From Delphinus delphis (taxonomy: Eukaryota; Chordata; Mammalia; Artiodactyla; Delphinidae), in contig NC_082688.1 in assembly GCF_949987515.2 (NCBI RefSeq), forward strand, positions 105,193,893 through 105,257,892: 64,000 nucleotides of DNA. The letters are read 5' to 3'. Below, in pieces: positions 1-12,533 of the stretch. Positions within the stretch are counted from its first letter, which is position 1. Each line of letters opens with the position of its first letter. Under the pieces are notes generated by a model. That model saw only the letters and a list, made by a program, of their open reading frames with translations, was not told the DNA's origin and did no database searches. The translations under genes were made by a program, and so were the position numbers.

Positions 1-369
1 ACATGACCTGAGCACTCCTTTAGCTCCTAAAAGACATGAAAAGAAAAAATTCTAGGAAGTAATATCCAATAGATACAGCGCCAAAGAAATTTCATCCCCA
101 AACCAAACTTTCCATGAAATATCACAGATTGCTGGAGTTGGAGGGAAGCTGGAAGCTTATTTAGGCCAACTGTTCATTGTTTAAGCTCAGGGAGGCTAAA
201 TGTTTTATTTAGGATTAAAAAAATGCTGGCTGGTGGCTGACTCAGGACTTGAATGCACATTTCTTGATGCCTCTTCAAGGAAGCCATGTGTGGACACATG
301 CTGCTTCCATAACTCATGACCCAAAGCTTTCCAAATAATTGTTAGATGGACCATACCAGCAATACCAGA

Positions 370-520
370 ATGATCTGGAACACTGATGGAAGTAGATTCC
401 TGGGCCCTACCTAAGATCTAAAGGGTGAGAAACTAAGGATGAGGCCATGGAACCTGTGTTTATAACAAGCACCTCCAGCGATTTTGTTCTGCAATTAGGT
501 TAGGAGTCCAGGGCATAGAC
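370..520 (+). mobile_element. MER5A-like DNA transposon remnant (tentative)
   Basis: The segments 'tagattcctgggccctacc' and 'acaagcacctccagcgattt' resemble the middle and right part of MER5A, a nonautonomous hAT-Charlie element. The terminal repeat is not preserved. Confidence 0.5.
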
Positions 521-604
521 AAATGATTTAGAGCCCCTTTCTCCTCCTACCAAGGTTTGAGGGGCAAATAAGGAGGGAGATGAAGAGTACAGGGTAGGGA
601 TTAA

Positions 605-625
605 ACCACCACCACCACCACCATT
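605..625. repeat. (ACC)n microsatellite
   Basis: A short run of CCA triplets (about six copies) after 'ttaaa'. Confidence 0.9.
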
Positions 626-1571
626 CAAAAGAAAAAAGTGTACTTATAAAGAGAGAGAATTTAGTGCAGCTCCCACTCTGCCCGTGACCTACAGTATTTA
701 ATGTGCCTGTCTTACTTTGGATTCTTTCACAAACAGATCCTGAGAAAGGGTGTGTGAAAGCTTATAAGGGAGGTGCTAAAAACAAACAAACAAACGAACA
801 ACAAAAAACCCAGCAGGAGGAAGGGCAAGTGATAAATAAAGGGAAAAGCAGGTGACCGATAACGAATATGTTACAGAGCTACATACCACTGTGGGCAACA
901 GGGAGTCACTCCCATGGGGAAACTCTAAGAATACCTGGGAGTTATTCCACTCAGGGGCAAGGGACCTGGGATATTTATATAGCAACTCGTGCATTTGGGG
1001 CAGCTTTAGGAAAAAACTGTCAGGCAAAGCCATACAGGTATTGGCAGCTGGATTTATGACATAGGACACTGAAGAGACAGGAGTGGGCCACCAACAGAGT
1101 CTGCTACAATGCCCCCAGGAGGCCACCAGAGTTGCTGCCTTCCCTTGATGACACTTTATACTGAACTCTGTGCAGGAGTTTTTGCTCCAAAGTTAAAGCT
1201 ATCTATCACTCTATAATGAAACCACTAAAAGATAGATTTTGGTTGACAGTTTCCTCTTTCTGGAAAGAGAAAAATACTGTTAGAACTTTGTTCCATTGTG
1301 TTTTCATTAGTCACCAAACATAAATTTCTATATATTCATATATATGTACCTATATTTATACACTGGAGTCTGAATGATTTTACTCTCAATCTTTACCTGA
1401 AAATAAGGTATTAACTGTATGTTATTTTCCTTTTGAATTTTACAAGTCTCCTATCAGGACCTTGATAGAATATTTCCTCCCCTTGCCTTCCACTGTAAAC
1501 TCTGGTTCCTCTCCTTATATGAGTACCATTTAACCAGTAGAGCGCTGAGCCAAAAAGAGACTGAAAACCAT

Positions 1572-1793
1572 TCTTTTTTTCCTTTCCTTTTCCTTTTCTC
1601 TGCAGTACGCGGGCCTCTCACTGTTGTGGTCTCTCCCGTTGCGGAGCACAGGCTCCGGACGCGCAGGCTCGGCGGCCATGGCTCAGGGGCCCAGCCGCTC
1701 CGCGGCATGTGGGATCCTCCCGGACCGGGGCACGAACCCGTGTCCCCTGCATCGGCAGGCAGACTCTCAACCACTATGCCACCAGGGAAGCCC
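1572..1793 (-). mobile_element. CHR-type tRNA-derived SINE, short young form
   Basis: The head at the right end reads (minus strand) gggcttccctggtggcatag, with a tRNA-like A box, and the B-box region follows (gggttcgtgcccc). The tail, seen as a pyrimidine tract at the left, is interrupted (CTTTTC)n rather than pure. The target duplication tgaaaaccat occurs at 1562-1571 and 1794-1803. This form is about 200 bp plus tail and matches the CHR-2-like group that is highly similar across the window. Confidence 0.92.
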
Positions 1794-2879
1794 TGAAAAC
1801 CATCCTTAATTACAATGTACCTGCCAGCTAAAAACAAATGAGCAATTATGTTTAATGGAAGAAGACTCCTAGCTCCCCTAGGATGAGGTTAAAAATGATT
1901 AAAGACAAATCATGGGAAATTTATAAGCGCTGCCTGGCCTTAAATTGACTATGTAATCTCCTTCGCCATATTGCCATGTACCAGGGTATGTGTACCTCAC
2001 ATGACAGAGCCTCCTCTGAGGCTCTCATCCTTCCTGGCCTGGAGCAGCATATTTGCCATTCCACGCACTTACAATGTTACTCTATTTTATTCACCACTCC
2101 CTCCTAATGAAATGCTCCCACACAGACATGCAAGTCATTTTGCTCACAATGCACAGGTAATGGGATGCTTCTGAGCCTTTCCCAGGGAACAATGATTTAC
2201 AGCCAGCAGAGAGTTAGGCTGAAATTTCATCAAGTGCACAGATTCTTGATTGTCACATAATTTTTACAGTTAGCTATGAGGGAAATCTGGTTTCAAATCA
2301 TGCATTTGGCTTGCACTCGAGGTTGGGGTGTAGGTACAGGAGTTAATTCTGTAAAAAGAGCACCTCTTTATTTAACAATACCAATTACAAGAAGGAAATG
2401 CCTTATCCAATTCAGATGAATCATTTTAAGGATGCTTACACTTATTCAGTCTTTCAATTCTGAAACTGGGGAGAGGAAGAATGATTTGGAGGCCTAAGAA
2501 TGGCATAGATAAGCTTGACAGTTTTTAATCTTCCTTTACCCTCTGATTTTTTTCAGGAGAAAATTTGACTAGATTATAGTTTTAACATTTTTTTGTATCT
2601 CGGGTCTCTCACGTATACGTTAAATGCCTAAAAACTGATCTGAGGAAGGAATTATTGTGAAGATAATCTAATGTTAAAAATTTAATAGCCTTGAAAAAAA
2701 AAGTAATTTGAGTCATTTACTTTAGGCCTAGTTAGTGATTAAAGTCATAACAGGACCCCAAATCCTAGATTCCTAGAACTATGTTGTTTTCTCACAACCT
2801 ATAGGAGTGTCCACTCCAGGCTACCAGGATCACAGATCATAGTCTGGAAGGCCCTTTGTTCATATTTACCTGAAAACAT

Positions 2880-3090
2880 GCTTCCCACCCACTCCCCCAA
2901 GAGCACACTGCCCGGCAGTTAAACACTCAGCTCCTCAGTCTGTTCTCCACATGGCAGCCAAAGCAGTCTGAGCAGAGGAAGACACTGCCCGCTGCAACCC
3001 TTGGTGGCCTCTTATCACCCAAAGAATAAGACTCAGACTTTTTACAAAGCCCTAGCTGATTTGACCCCTGACAGAGCAATTTAAAACTCA
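2880..3090 (+). mobile_element. L2 remnant (tentative)
   Basis: The stretch 'acatggcagccaaagcagtc' through 'caaagccctagctgatttga' resembles a 3' portion of LINE-2 in plus orientation. Confidence 0.45.
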
Positions 3091-3184
3091 CAATGTCTGG
3101 GGGGATTTTAAAGTTATTAAAAAAAAAAAAAGTTCACTCCTTACAGGTGGAGAGTCAGTACAGCCTCAAAATGAAATGAGCTAG

Positions 3185-3381
3185 GGACTTCCTTGGTGGT
3201 CCAGTGGTTGGGACTTCACCTTCTGATGGGGGGCGGGGTGCGGTTCGGTCCCTGGTCAGGGAGCTGGGATCCCGTATGCCTCGGGGCCAAAAAACCAAGA
3301 AAAGGCAGTATTGTAACAAATTCAATAGAGACTTTGGGGATGGTCCACATTAAAAGAAAATCTTTAAAAAAAAAAAAAGAA
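3185..3381 (+). mobile_element. CHR-type SINE, older form with long tail
   Basis: The head gggacttccttggtggtcc is followed by a diverged body and a 3' region with attgtaacaaattcaataga, then an A run. The target duplication gaaatgagctag (3173-3184) versus gaaacgagctag (3382-3393) differs at one base. Confidence 0.88.
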
Positions 3382-3717
3382 GAAACGAGCTAGATGGAAT
3401 TCTCTAATAAGCATCACCACTGAAACTCTCATTGCAATTCTAAAAATAATAGTTTTCTTTTTGTGGTGGTAAAATGTATTTGCAGCAGAAGTTCTTAGAT
3501 TTTACACATGAGAAAACTGGATCTGTACCTGAACACTGAGACTCCTTAAAAGGCTCTTAAAAACAATAATTACCAAGTACTGAAGACTTTACATGGGATT
3601 TTTCAGGGAGAAGACACAGGGGAAATAATGAGCCCATCAGTCACATTATTATCGGGTGGCTCCGGTATGACAAGATGGCTTTCCAGTGGGTGTAGATACA
3701 CTTCAGCTAATCATTAC

Positions 3718-3778
3718 CTTGTCCAAGAAAGCATTTCCATCCTTTAGGGACCAGCCAGGAAGATTAGACAGCCTGGGA
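3718..3778 (-). CDS. INTS9: INTS9 coding exon 3 (residues 45-65)
   Basis: This 61-nt exon is too short for ORF finding. The acceptor is a pyrimidine-rich tract ending gttttgcag. The first base, T, completes the Ser codon begun in exon 2, and 20 codons follow ([20 protein letters not shown]). The donor is gtaatg after GACAAG, phase 0. The peptide matches INTS9 immediately downstream of PLPLVQ, so exons 1 to 3 are contiguous in the mRNA. The frame is intact and no disabling change is seen. Confidence 0.96.
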
Positions 3779-5494
3779 CTGCAAAACAAAAGATTAAATT
3801 ATCCTAAATAGATTATAATCCTCAGTGATTTCATGGTGACTGTACTGGCTCCATAAAGTGAAAAACAGTTTGAAATTACTGGCAGCAATGCCTACCCAAA
3901 ATACTAATCAAAAAGACGAAAAATAACCATGTGGTATCAAGCTTAAGAATTAGTGGCAGTGGAACATTAAAAAGCCAAATAGTTTTGCGCTAAATTGGGA
4001 AAATTAAAAGAATGCTATGCAGAATAATAAAGAGAAAAAAGAATGATGAGACACTAGAGCACTGTACAGTTTTCCCATCACTGGCCCCGACTTCACCTTG
4101 CTTGTGTTTGACAACAAGCCTGAGGGGAAGGCCGAATGGGACCATTATATTGTGGATGACAAAACAGACTCAGAGGGGTCAGGTGTCTGACAAGAGCACT
4201 TAAGCTGCCTACCAGCCAGAATTCACCACAAATAAAAACCTGAATTCTGCTTGAGTCCACCTTCTGGATTCATTGCTTATAAATGAATTAGTCAACTTGT
4301 TACCTGTGGCTTGAGTTTCCAATTCCGGAAAATGAAGCTAGTTTTCCTAAGCGTTATGAAATACATACCTAAGTGAGTAATTTCTAGAAGGTGAGGTTAA
4401 TTTCATATATACATTACATTAAAGAAGTCTGAATCAGAAATCATTCACTCTGGTAAGCTCAGGATTTAACTGTGTGCTATTGGTTGACCAATACTGGAGG
4501 TTGAAAATGCAAATAACTCAGGAGAAAAAAAAATGCTGGTAAAAAGAAAAACTTAACGATCAAGGTGATACATGAAGAAAAGCACACAGAAGTACAAGTT
4601 GGATGGCAGAAGGATTTAGCACTTCAACACAAAATTAGTCTGTGAAGTAAAAATTAAAGGCAAAGTATGGGCGTGGAACTAAAAGACTCTATAATCAGAA
4701 ACCAAGTTAACGTATAGTACTGGATCCTCTCTCTAAAATAAGTTTATCAAATTCTGACTTTGTAATTAGGTGGTAGGTACGAAAGTCAAATTGAAACATA
4801 GATATGTGAATATTTGTCAATCTTCTAGGAAAGATTAAAAACCTGAATAAAATATACATGCATCTAATTTTAGAAAAAAAGTGAGAATTTAAGGGGTAAC
4901 TTTTAATTTTGACATAATTACTAGCTAATAGAAAAGCTGTAAGAATGTAAGTACAATGATGTCCCGCATACCCCTTACCTAGATTCTCTGTTTACATTTT
5001 CCCTTTATTAATCAAAAAGTGAGAATTTTTGGATTTCATTCTTGAGAATGAAAATTACTACTAGGAGAATCAAGTTTGGTTGGCATAAATTATACCTGAA
5101 AAACTTTTTTTAAAACTCTGGGAGCTTTCCCAGAAAAATACTCTATTACCATTAGCTGTTTAATTCCCATCTCATTTCAGTCACATATATACCTTCACTT
5201 ATAGACTTCTTACTTCTTAAAAAATATTATTTACTACCAGATCAGATTAAAAAACCAAGCATTCTAATAAAAGTGTAATGACAAGACAATCCGAATACTG
5301 TTCTCATTTCATGCACACTAACTCTCTAAAAGAAGTTGTAAATATCCACTTCCCTTTACAAAGCGAACTAGATCAAAGGACATGCATCCTGTCTGTTCTC
5401 CATCAGACACACACAAGTCAACCTCCAAATTACAGATGACCGATTCAATTAGTTTTGTCCTCATCAAGTGATTAGAAATGGTACACTGCTTATG

Positions 5495-5679
5495 GGACTT
5501 CCCTGGTGGTCCAGTGGTTAAGACTCTGCACTCCCAACGTAGGGGGCCCAGGTTTGATCCCTGGTCAGGGAACTAGATCCCGCATACTGCAACTAACAGC
5601 CTGCATGCTAAAACTGAAAAAAAAAGATCCCGCGTGCCACAACCAAGACCTGGTGCAGCAAAATTAAAAAACAAAAGAA
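5495..5679 (+). mobile_element. CHR-type SINE, 185 bp, with perfect 20-bp target duplication
   Basis: The element begins ggacttccctggtggtccag and ends in an AT-rich tail. The direct repeats at 5475-5494 and 5680-5699 are identical over 20 bases (gaaatggtacactgcttatg), marking the insertion precisely. The body contains a repeated 'gatcccgc..tgc' unit. Confidence 0.93.
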
Positions 5680-6164
5680 GAAATGGTACACTGCTTATGA
5701 AAAAAAATTTTTTTAAGTAAAAATTTCAGGTATTGTGGTTTTCACTCTTGCTAAACATTTTTTTATAACGTCAAAGCCTTCTATGAAGTATCTGTAGTTA
5801 TTCTGGATTTAAGAAATTGCTAGTAGATGGTACTGAATGCTCAAAGGAGAGCAAGACCATGTTTTAACAACAGTGCCAATGATAAAGGGGCACACAAATG
5901 CGTCATCAGATGGCAAATGGATGCTGACTACAGAGATGAAAATATTTTGTTACTGGGGACCAACAAGTTAATGACTAAACCATGAAGAGTTAGCAAACTT
6001 TAAGCTACCAAAGAGGAAGAGATTTATTACTTTGTTCCTAATGATTACAAAATCTGAGAGGGAACAGGAGTTACGAGGTGAAGACAGAGGGCGATTTTCC
6101 AGAAAGAGGGACAGGAAACAACCTCATCATTTGGTGAAGTACTGAAGGAGGATAAGGTATTCAT

Positions 6165-6310
6165 CTTCACTCATTCATTAATGAATCTTGATTTATGTGT
6201 CGAGCACTCAGCTGCTGGTGATACGACCATGAGCAAAACGCGCCTGTCCTCCTGAGGGGTTAGGGAAGACAGACAGATCAAGTAATCACACAGAGAACAA
6301 GCTGTTATGA
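6165..6310 (-). mobile_element. L2 3'-end remnant
   Basis: The sequence 'cattcattaatgaatcttga', then 'tgtcgagcactcagctgctg', then gagcaaaacgcg..tgtcctcctgagg follows the reverse complement of the L2 3' end. Confidence 0.55.
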
Positions 6311-6894
6311 ATGATGAGGCAGCACACAGCGCACAAGGCACCACAAAGTCTCCTAACAGGGACTCGTCTAGGCAGCATCAAGGCAGCAGTTCTTCTTGAG
6401 TCTCTGAAGAACGAGCTGACATCTGGATGGTAGCAGAGTCAAGGGGAAACTGTGTCAAGGGGCAAGGTCTGGAGGGAATAAAGAAAGAAGACAGCTACAA
6501 GGCCCAGGACTTTCCTCCAACCATTCTCACCAGGCTTTGGCATGGATATCTTAAAAAAAAAAAAAAAAGGTTATCCAAATGAAATTTCAAGGAGGGTCCT
6601 ATATATACCCTCCCCCTCAACCAACTAAAATGCCTTCTCTCTGTCCTTCCCATATAGAAACTGGAGTCATAAATGATCTGAGAGAGGAGCTCCTGCTAAA
6701 TAGGCTGAGGGAAGGTGGGTTCAGGGAGGGGTGAAGAGCCTTCCTGGCTGAAGGAACAATCTGTGTGACTGCTCCCAGGCAGGAGATAAGACTTCTTTGA
6801 AACTGAAAGAAAAGAAAAGAGCAAGATACTAGAAGAGAGGCATAAAGCCTAATGTACCAAGACTGACTTGGTATTTATCCTAACAGCAATGGAA

Positions 6895-7184
6895 GGGACT
6901 TCCCTGGTGGCACAGTGGTTAAGAATCTGCCTGCCAATGCAGGGAACACGGGTTTGAGCCCTGGTCTGGGAAGATTCCATATGCCGCGGAGCAACTAAGC
7001 CTGTGTGCCACAACTACTGAAGCCCACCCGCCTAGAGCCCGTGCTCTGCAACAAGAGAAGCCACCGGAATGAGAAGCCCGCGCACCGCAAAGAAGAGTAG
7101 CCCCTGCTCGCCGCAACTAGAGAAAGCCCGCACACAGCAACGAAGACCCAACGCAGCCAAAAATAATAAATAAATAAATTTAAA
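6895..7184 (+). mobile_element. CHR-type SINE, long form (290 bp)
   Basis: It has the tRNA-related head and a long tRNA-unrelated body (gagcaactaagcc, gaagcccgcgc, cgaagacccaacgcagcc) and ends in a TAAA-repeat tail. The target duplication agcaatggaa occurs at 6885-6894 and 7185-7194. Confidence 0.93.
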
Positions 7185-7399
7185 AGCAATGGAAAAACCA
7201 CTGAAAGGTCTTAAACAGGTGAAAGACAACATTAGATCTGTATTTCTAAAAGGTGATTCTGGAGAAAATTGACATCAAGTGCCTTCTGATAACACGTACC
7301 ATCATTTGTGTGGTATTCCTACCGAAAATAGTAACCCCAACCTAATTATGAGGAAACGTGAGACAAACCCATATTGAAAGATGTTATATAAAATAATTG

Positions 7400-7895
7400 G
7401 CCTGCACTCCTAAAAATGGCAAGGTCGTGAAAGACATAGAGACTGAAACTCTTCCAGATTAAAGGAGATTAAAGACGCGACCAAATGCGATGTGTGATCT
7501 GGATTGGATCCTAGACCAGTAAGTTATTTTTCTTTCTTGCTATAAAAGGCATTACAGTGAAATATGAACTGGTATAACTTGGGAAATGTACATAAGGTAC
7601 ACAGCTCAGATACTTGTATAGTATCGACGTTAAGTTAACTGATTTTCTTTATTGTACTGTGGTTATGTAAGAGAATGTCCTTCTTATAAGACAGGCACGT
7701 AAGTATTTAGGTGGCAAAGGAGCACGGTGTCTATCTTTCAAATGGGTCAGAAAAAACTACATGCGTATGTAACATAAAGAGGCAGTGATAAAGCAAATGT
7801 GATAAAATGTTAGTAACTGGTAAGAGTAACTGGGAATTGTCTGTAACTATTCTTGCAACTTTTCTGTAAATCTGAAGCAATTTCAAAATAAAAAG
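7400..7895 (+). mobile_element. Ancient interspersed repeat 3' part, family unsure
   Basis: Phrases such as 'agattaaaggagattaaaga', 'gactggatcc-like' text, 'ctgtggttatgtaagagaat' and the end 'aatttcaaaataaaaagtt' belong to a known widespread mammalian repeat, probably the 3' end of an old L1. I cannot name the subfamily with confidence. Confidence 0.5.
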
Positions 7896-8403
7896 TTACA
7901 CAAAAAGAAGACTCTAGATTCAGACAGGGGCAAGAACAGAATTGAAGAAACTGGTTAGGAAGCTTTACCAGTAATGCCTGTAAAAGAGGATGATGACTAC
8001 CACAGTAGCACTTAAGAGAAGTAACTGGATTCTAGAGCTATCTAGAAGGTAAAAATGACAATGCTTAATGAAAGGTTGGATGTGGGAAGCGAGGAAGGGG
8101 GCATCTAAGTGAACTCCCAGCTCTCTGGCTTTTATAACAGGGTGCCATTCCCTAAGATAGGGCAGCATGGGGGGAAACCAGGTCTGGGAGGGTGTACTCT
8201 CCTCTTCTGGACCAAGTCTAATCATAAACTCAGTTTGGGATATGGTGAGTTCTGAAGTGCTTTCAAAGGCACATCTGAGGAGAGAAACCGAGTAGGCATT
8301 TTGGATTTATGATTATGAATGTGGAACTCACATGTGGAACTTAACGAAAAATACACATTTGTAAGTTACTGTCTGGATGGTTATCGAGGCCCTGAGCATT
8401 TAT

Positions 8404-8701
8404 CTTTTATTTTATTTTTTAAAATTTATTTATTTTGGGCTGTGTTGGGTCTTTGCTGCTGCACGTGGGCTTTCCCTACTTGCGGCGAGCGGGGGCTACT
8501 CTTCGTTGTGGTGTGCATGCTTCTCACTGCGGTGGCTTCTCTTGTTGCGGAGCACGGGCTCTAGGCACGAGGGCTTCAGTAGTTGTGGCACACGGGCTTA
8601 GTTGCCCCACAGCACGTGGGATCTTCCCGGACCAGGGCTTGAACCCGTGTCCCTGCCTTGGCAGGCGGATTCTTAACCAATGCGCCACCAGGGAAGTCCC
8701 T
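8404..8701 (-). mobile_element. CHR-type SINE, long form, minus strand
   Basis: The tail lies at the left (aaaatttatttatttt) and the head at the right (ccaccagggaagtccc). The target duplication is ctgagcatttat (8392-8403) and ctgaacatttat (8702-8713). Several overlapping open frames across it are by-products of its GC-rich body. Confidence 0.92.
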
Positions 8702-9189
8702 CTGAACATTTATTAAATTCCCTTGGTAGAGCCTCTGTGGCCAAGCACTGAATACTAAAGAATTCTCATGTGTGATGACCAGTTAGAGGAAAATGAATCT
8801 CCAACGTAGATAGAAGAGAAAGATTCAGAGAAGTAACGAAAACCAGGACTGTATTATCATGGAGGAGAGTGATGCTGAGTGGCTGAGGGTGAGGATGACA
8901 AATGTGTATTATAGCTAATGACGTGGAAGTCATTCGTGATTTACTGAAAGATGTTCTGGTGGCTGGTGTGGGCAAAGCAAACTGGGAAGGAGTTAGGAAT
9001 GCTGAAGGGGAAAGTGGGGTTGAGAGAAGGTTAAAAAGATTTATTTTTTTTTACATTTTAAGTTAGAAGTGACAGCATAATTAAATGGGAAGGACTGAGT
9101 CAAGATGGAAAGATTCAAGATAAAGGAAAGATTACAATAGCGAAATGATGCAGAAGGAGAGAAGAGTTGAAATCCAGAGAAGACAAAGG

Positions 9190-9330
9190 GATTCATTCCT
9201 ATGACAAATATTTACGGAGCGGCTACTGCATGCCAAGAACTCTTTTAGGCACTGGGAATACAGTGGAGAGCAAACAAAATCTCTGCCCTTATAAAACTTA
9301 CCTTTTAGTGGAGAAGAAAGACAATATATA
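9190..9330 (-). mobile_element. L2 3'-end remnant
   Basis: The sequence 'tgacaaatatttacggagcg', 'catgccaagaactcttttag' and 'gcactgggaatacagtggag' follows the reverse complement of the L2 3' end step by step. Confidence 0.72.
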
Positions 9331-9824
9331 AACCAAGTATGTATATATGATGTAATGCGAAGTGCTCTGAAGACAAATAAAGCAGGATGAGGGGACAGAG
9401 AGGGACTGGGGATACTATTTTAGCCAAGTGGACCTCCAAGGTTTCTGGCCTGAGCAAATGAAGACATTTTTTGTAAGGAACTGCCATGGGCTGTTAATCA
9501 TCCCATTAGTATAACCTCCCTCTGAGAGAAAAACAATGACAAGGGGAAGAGAGAGTAGAAGTGGATTCTGTATTCACTTGAGAATACAGAATTAGGTAAA
9601 GACAGGAATGAACAGGAAAGGGAAAACATGTAGCTAGGACTGTGTGCCCAACTCAGGTTTTGAACACCTAGATGATTCATGACCCTGCAGAGCATGGAGG
9701 CCCCCATTTCGGAACCCTCAGCATACCCTGTATTTTATTTTCTTTAGTAATTATCACAAGTATATAGCTATTTTTTGTACCACAAGTATAATTAAATCTT
9801 CAACTGTGTAATTCTTTCTCCTCT

Positions 9825-9930
9825 GACAGACTATAAATTCCATGAGGAAAGAAAAGTTGTCTTGTTTATGTCTGTATCCCCTGGTCTAGGACACTGCAGA
9901 TTCTTAGCACCGAGTGAATGAACATTTTAA
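9825..9930 (+). mobile_element. L2 3'-end remnant
   Basis: The sequence 'actataaattccatgaggaa', 'gtctgtatcccctggtctag' and 'gagtgaatgaac' matches the plus-strand L2 terminus. Confidence 0.62.
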
Positions 9931-10217
9931 GCTTTGGAAGGAAACAGACAATGATATCAGGCTATTTTAATAAAAAACATGCAGTCATTTTTGTTGAGAA
10001 ATATATATGACACCTACAGTTCCTAAATCAACTATAAATACATTTTTTTCCCCTTCTGGATAATATCTATGGATGGTAAAAGTATTTCTAAGTGCTGGAT
10101 GTGATTATAACTGAATTTTATCAGCTATGCATAAAATGTAATCTGGAATTAACTCTGACCTTGTCCCCATCACCTTACTGTATCCCTTATCTTAGAAAAA
10201 AGGCAATCGTTGATTTT

Positions 10218-10414
10218 TTTTTTTTTTTTTTCCTTTGCGGTAGCGGGCGGCCCCTCCCGTTGCGGAGCACAGGCTCCAGACGCACAGGCTCAGCGGCCAT
10301 GGATCACGGGCCTAGCCGCTCCGCGGCATGTGGGATCCTCCCGGACCGGGACACGAACCCGTGTCCTCTGCATCGGCAGGCGGCCTCTCAACCACTGCAC
10401 CACCAGGGAAGTCC
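10218..10414 (-). mobile_element. CHR-type SINE, short young form, minus strand
   Basis: It starts with a T run (A tail) and shows a small deletion in the tail-proximal body (gcgggcggcccctcccgttg). The target duplication is caatcgttgatttt (10204-10217) and caattgttgatttt (10415-10428). Confidence 0.92.
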
Positions 10415-11233
10415 CAATTGTTGATTTTTAATTCTACTTTTCCTAGATGGATCACAGGGTTATCATTATGAATAATCATTGCACACAGTGAAGTCTTCAG
10501 CAGTGAATGAGATACGTTAGATGGTTTAACTAGCTCGTTATGCTTTTAAGCTCTTAAATCTGCTTTAGATAGCTTTTCTGTCTCCCCTCCTTCATGCGGT
10601 ATCACTTTTTGCTGCTGGGAGTATATCTGCTTCTAAAAGTTACCCACTCCTTTTATAAAGTGCTGCTTCTAGGTAACAGCAAGCTGGAAAACCAATCTCC
10701 TAGACAAGGTCTTAGTAAGAGTAAACAGTGCTGCCTGTAGGCCTGGGGTAATCTGTCTACTTTAAGACATGGACTTCAGCTTCATGTAAGATTCTATGAT
10801 ATCTACAGCTGACTAGTATGAAAATAATGCATAGATACCTATCAAAAAGAAATGTCAGGCTCTATGATGTCAAGTCCCTGCAAAGGCAGTTAAATGATTC
10901 TAAAATTCAATTCGTGGGGCTCATCAGTTGACCATTTATCAGCTCCTACATGAATTAGCAAGAAAGATGAAATATATATGACCTCACTTGCACTGAGTAG
11001 TTGCAGGAACATTTAACAGAAGCTCAGAAGAAGTTATAATAAAGAAGTCAATCAATAAATCAATACAACACTTTCCATCAACCCAGCCAAAGGAAATTAT
11101 TTTGATGAAGAACATTTTTAAGGGAACAAAGTAAACTTAGGACAACACACAAGGTAGTGGTCATCTTGATGCTATTGTGTACCGTTTTTCAGCAAACCAA
11201 AGCTCATTTTGTCTCGGATGCATCAGCACATAC

Positions 11234-11361
11234 CTTTGAACAAGTGGCAAAGGAAGGAAATTGAGGGTGGAAGTCATGTCCAGTCCACAGTCCAGCATAA
11301 TGGTGGTTGATTTGAATTTGAGCACATTGCATGGTAAGGTTGGGTGCCCTGACAGGCAATA
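11234..11361 (-). CDS. INTS9: INTS9 coding exon 2 (residues 4-45)
   Basis: This is a 128-nt exon. The acceptor is a T-rich tract ending tttttcag before TATTGCCTG, and the donor is gtatgt after TTCAAAG. It codes 42 residues, [10 protein letters not shown] to FLPLPLVQ, plus two bases (AG) of a split Ser codon completed by exon 3 (phase 2). The segment [13 protein letters not shown] corresponds to the early strands of the metallo-beta-lactamase fold. The open frame runs past the exon on both sides (11161-11376), but the flanking translation does not match INTS9 and the splice sites mark the true borders. Confidence 0.97.
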
Positions 11362-12533
11362 CTGAAAAACAAACAAACAAACAAATCACTTTTGTCAATA
11401 ATCAGTTACAGAAAAAGCCTAAAAAATAAAGTGAATTAAATAAAGCTGATCATCTTCTCTCATTAGAGCACTGTGTAAATTCAGCTAACTTTCTATATGG
11501 CTTCCTCCCTTTTACAGTGCTGGATACCACTTCCCCTAGCACTCAGCATCCTCAAAAATCTCAGATCATACCCAGTTCTTCGCGGGGTACCAACTTACAT
11601 CTCAGGCAAGTAGAGTTTTGGAGGGGCCAAGGTTATTCTAAACAGAAGGTTTCCTGGCTGTAGTTTTCTGCTCTACCCTCACATGACACTTGCAAATTCT
11701 CACTATCCTGTCAGACCTAAGTACTGTGTAAAGTCAATAAAATTCTAAGCTGGAACCTCAAACTGTGCTACAGGTTAGGTTTGCTCCTCTGTAAATAAGT
11801 CGGGTGACTTTCCTCCAAGAGGAAATGCTTGGGAAGGGTTAACAAACAAGCATCAGTAAGGGGGTGATGGCTCAGCCTTGTCAGAAGAAATGACTCCAAA
11901 GGACAAGTGACTTCCCTGACGTGCAGACACTAGGCAGGAGCGAGGGACACCCATTCCCAACCAATCAAGAGCCTCTTGCCTGTGGCCACAGTCCTCAGAA
12001 GTCAAAGGGGCACAAGCCACAAAGGCGTATTCAAAGGGGAGTGATGAAGCAAACCAGCACACTGACCTCAAACATCCCTCAGGTCCTCCTCAATGGAGTG
12101 GGGATGACAAATACGCCACAATGAAAATTATTTATATGGGATGGACCCTGTGTCACCTTTCATAATTCGACTGCTGTTCTGAAGACAATGAATGAAAGAA
12201 GAGAGAAAAGACCTTTTCTCCCACTTCTCTCTTCTTCATTCCGTAGAAGCCTCCCTTGAACAACAAAGCCCAGAAGATGGAGGGGTCAATGGTTCCCATC
12301 TCCTGACAGACACATTCTTTCGGATTTAAGCACAAGTCAGGGTAGTGCGACATCAGTGCTTGCCCCCACATGGCCACCGCAGCGCACGCCAAGTCTTCGT
12401 TGCTCGTTGGTTCTGTCACTCGATAAATTTCCTAGTTTTCTCCAGAAGACATTACAGGAACTGATGAGTTTTTAAAACTGCAGGTTCTAAAAGGTCAGGA
12501 GCCAAGAAATTGTGAGTATTTTGCAACCTTCTT

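Larger units (their letters stand above)
1..3717 (-). other. INTS9: INTS9 intron 3 (partial)
   Basis: This is noncoding sequence downstream of the exon 3 donor. It holds a possible decayed MIR (about 130-300), a MER5A-like segment (about 370-520), a short (ACC)n run at 605-625, two CHR-type SINEs and an L2-like stretch (about 2880-3080). I recognise nothing in about 640-1560, 1805-2870 and 3400-3710. Short open frames at 776-1126 and 852-1064 show no family resemblance and overlap each other on opposite strands. Confidence 0.85.
3779..11233 (-). other. INTS9: INTS9 intron 2 (7,455 bp)
   Basis: The boundaries are set by the exon 2 donor (gtatgt) and exon 3 acceptor (tttgcag). Contents are four CHR-type SINEs, L2 debris near 6170-6310 and 9190-9330, an L2 3' end at 9830-9925 and an old repeat 3' end at about 7400-7895. 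I see nothing recognisable in about 3780-5470, 5700-6160, 6320-6890 and 10430-11230 beyond ordinary AT-rich intron sequence. Confidence 0.88.

Noticed and set aside
11161..11376. 71-residue open frame taken as a whole gene
   Set aside because: Only the central 42 codons match INTS9. Both ends extend past canonical splice sites into intron.
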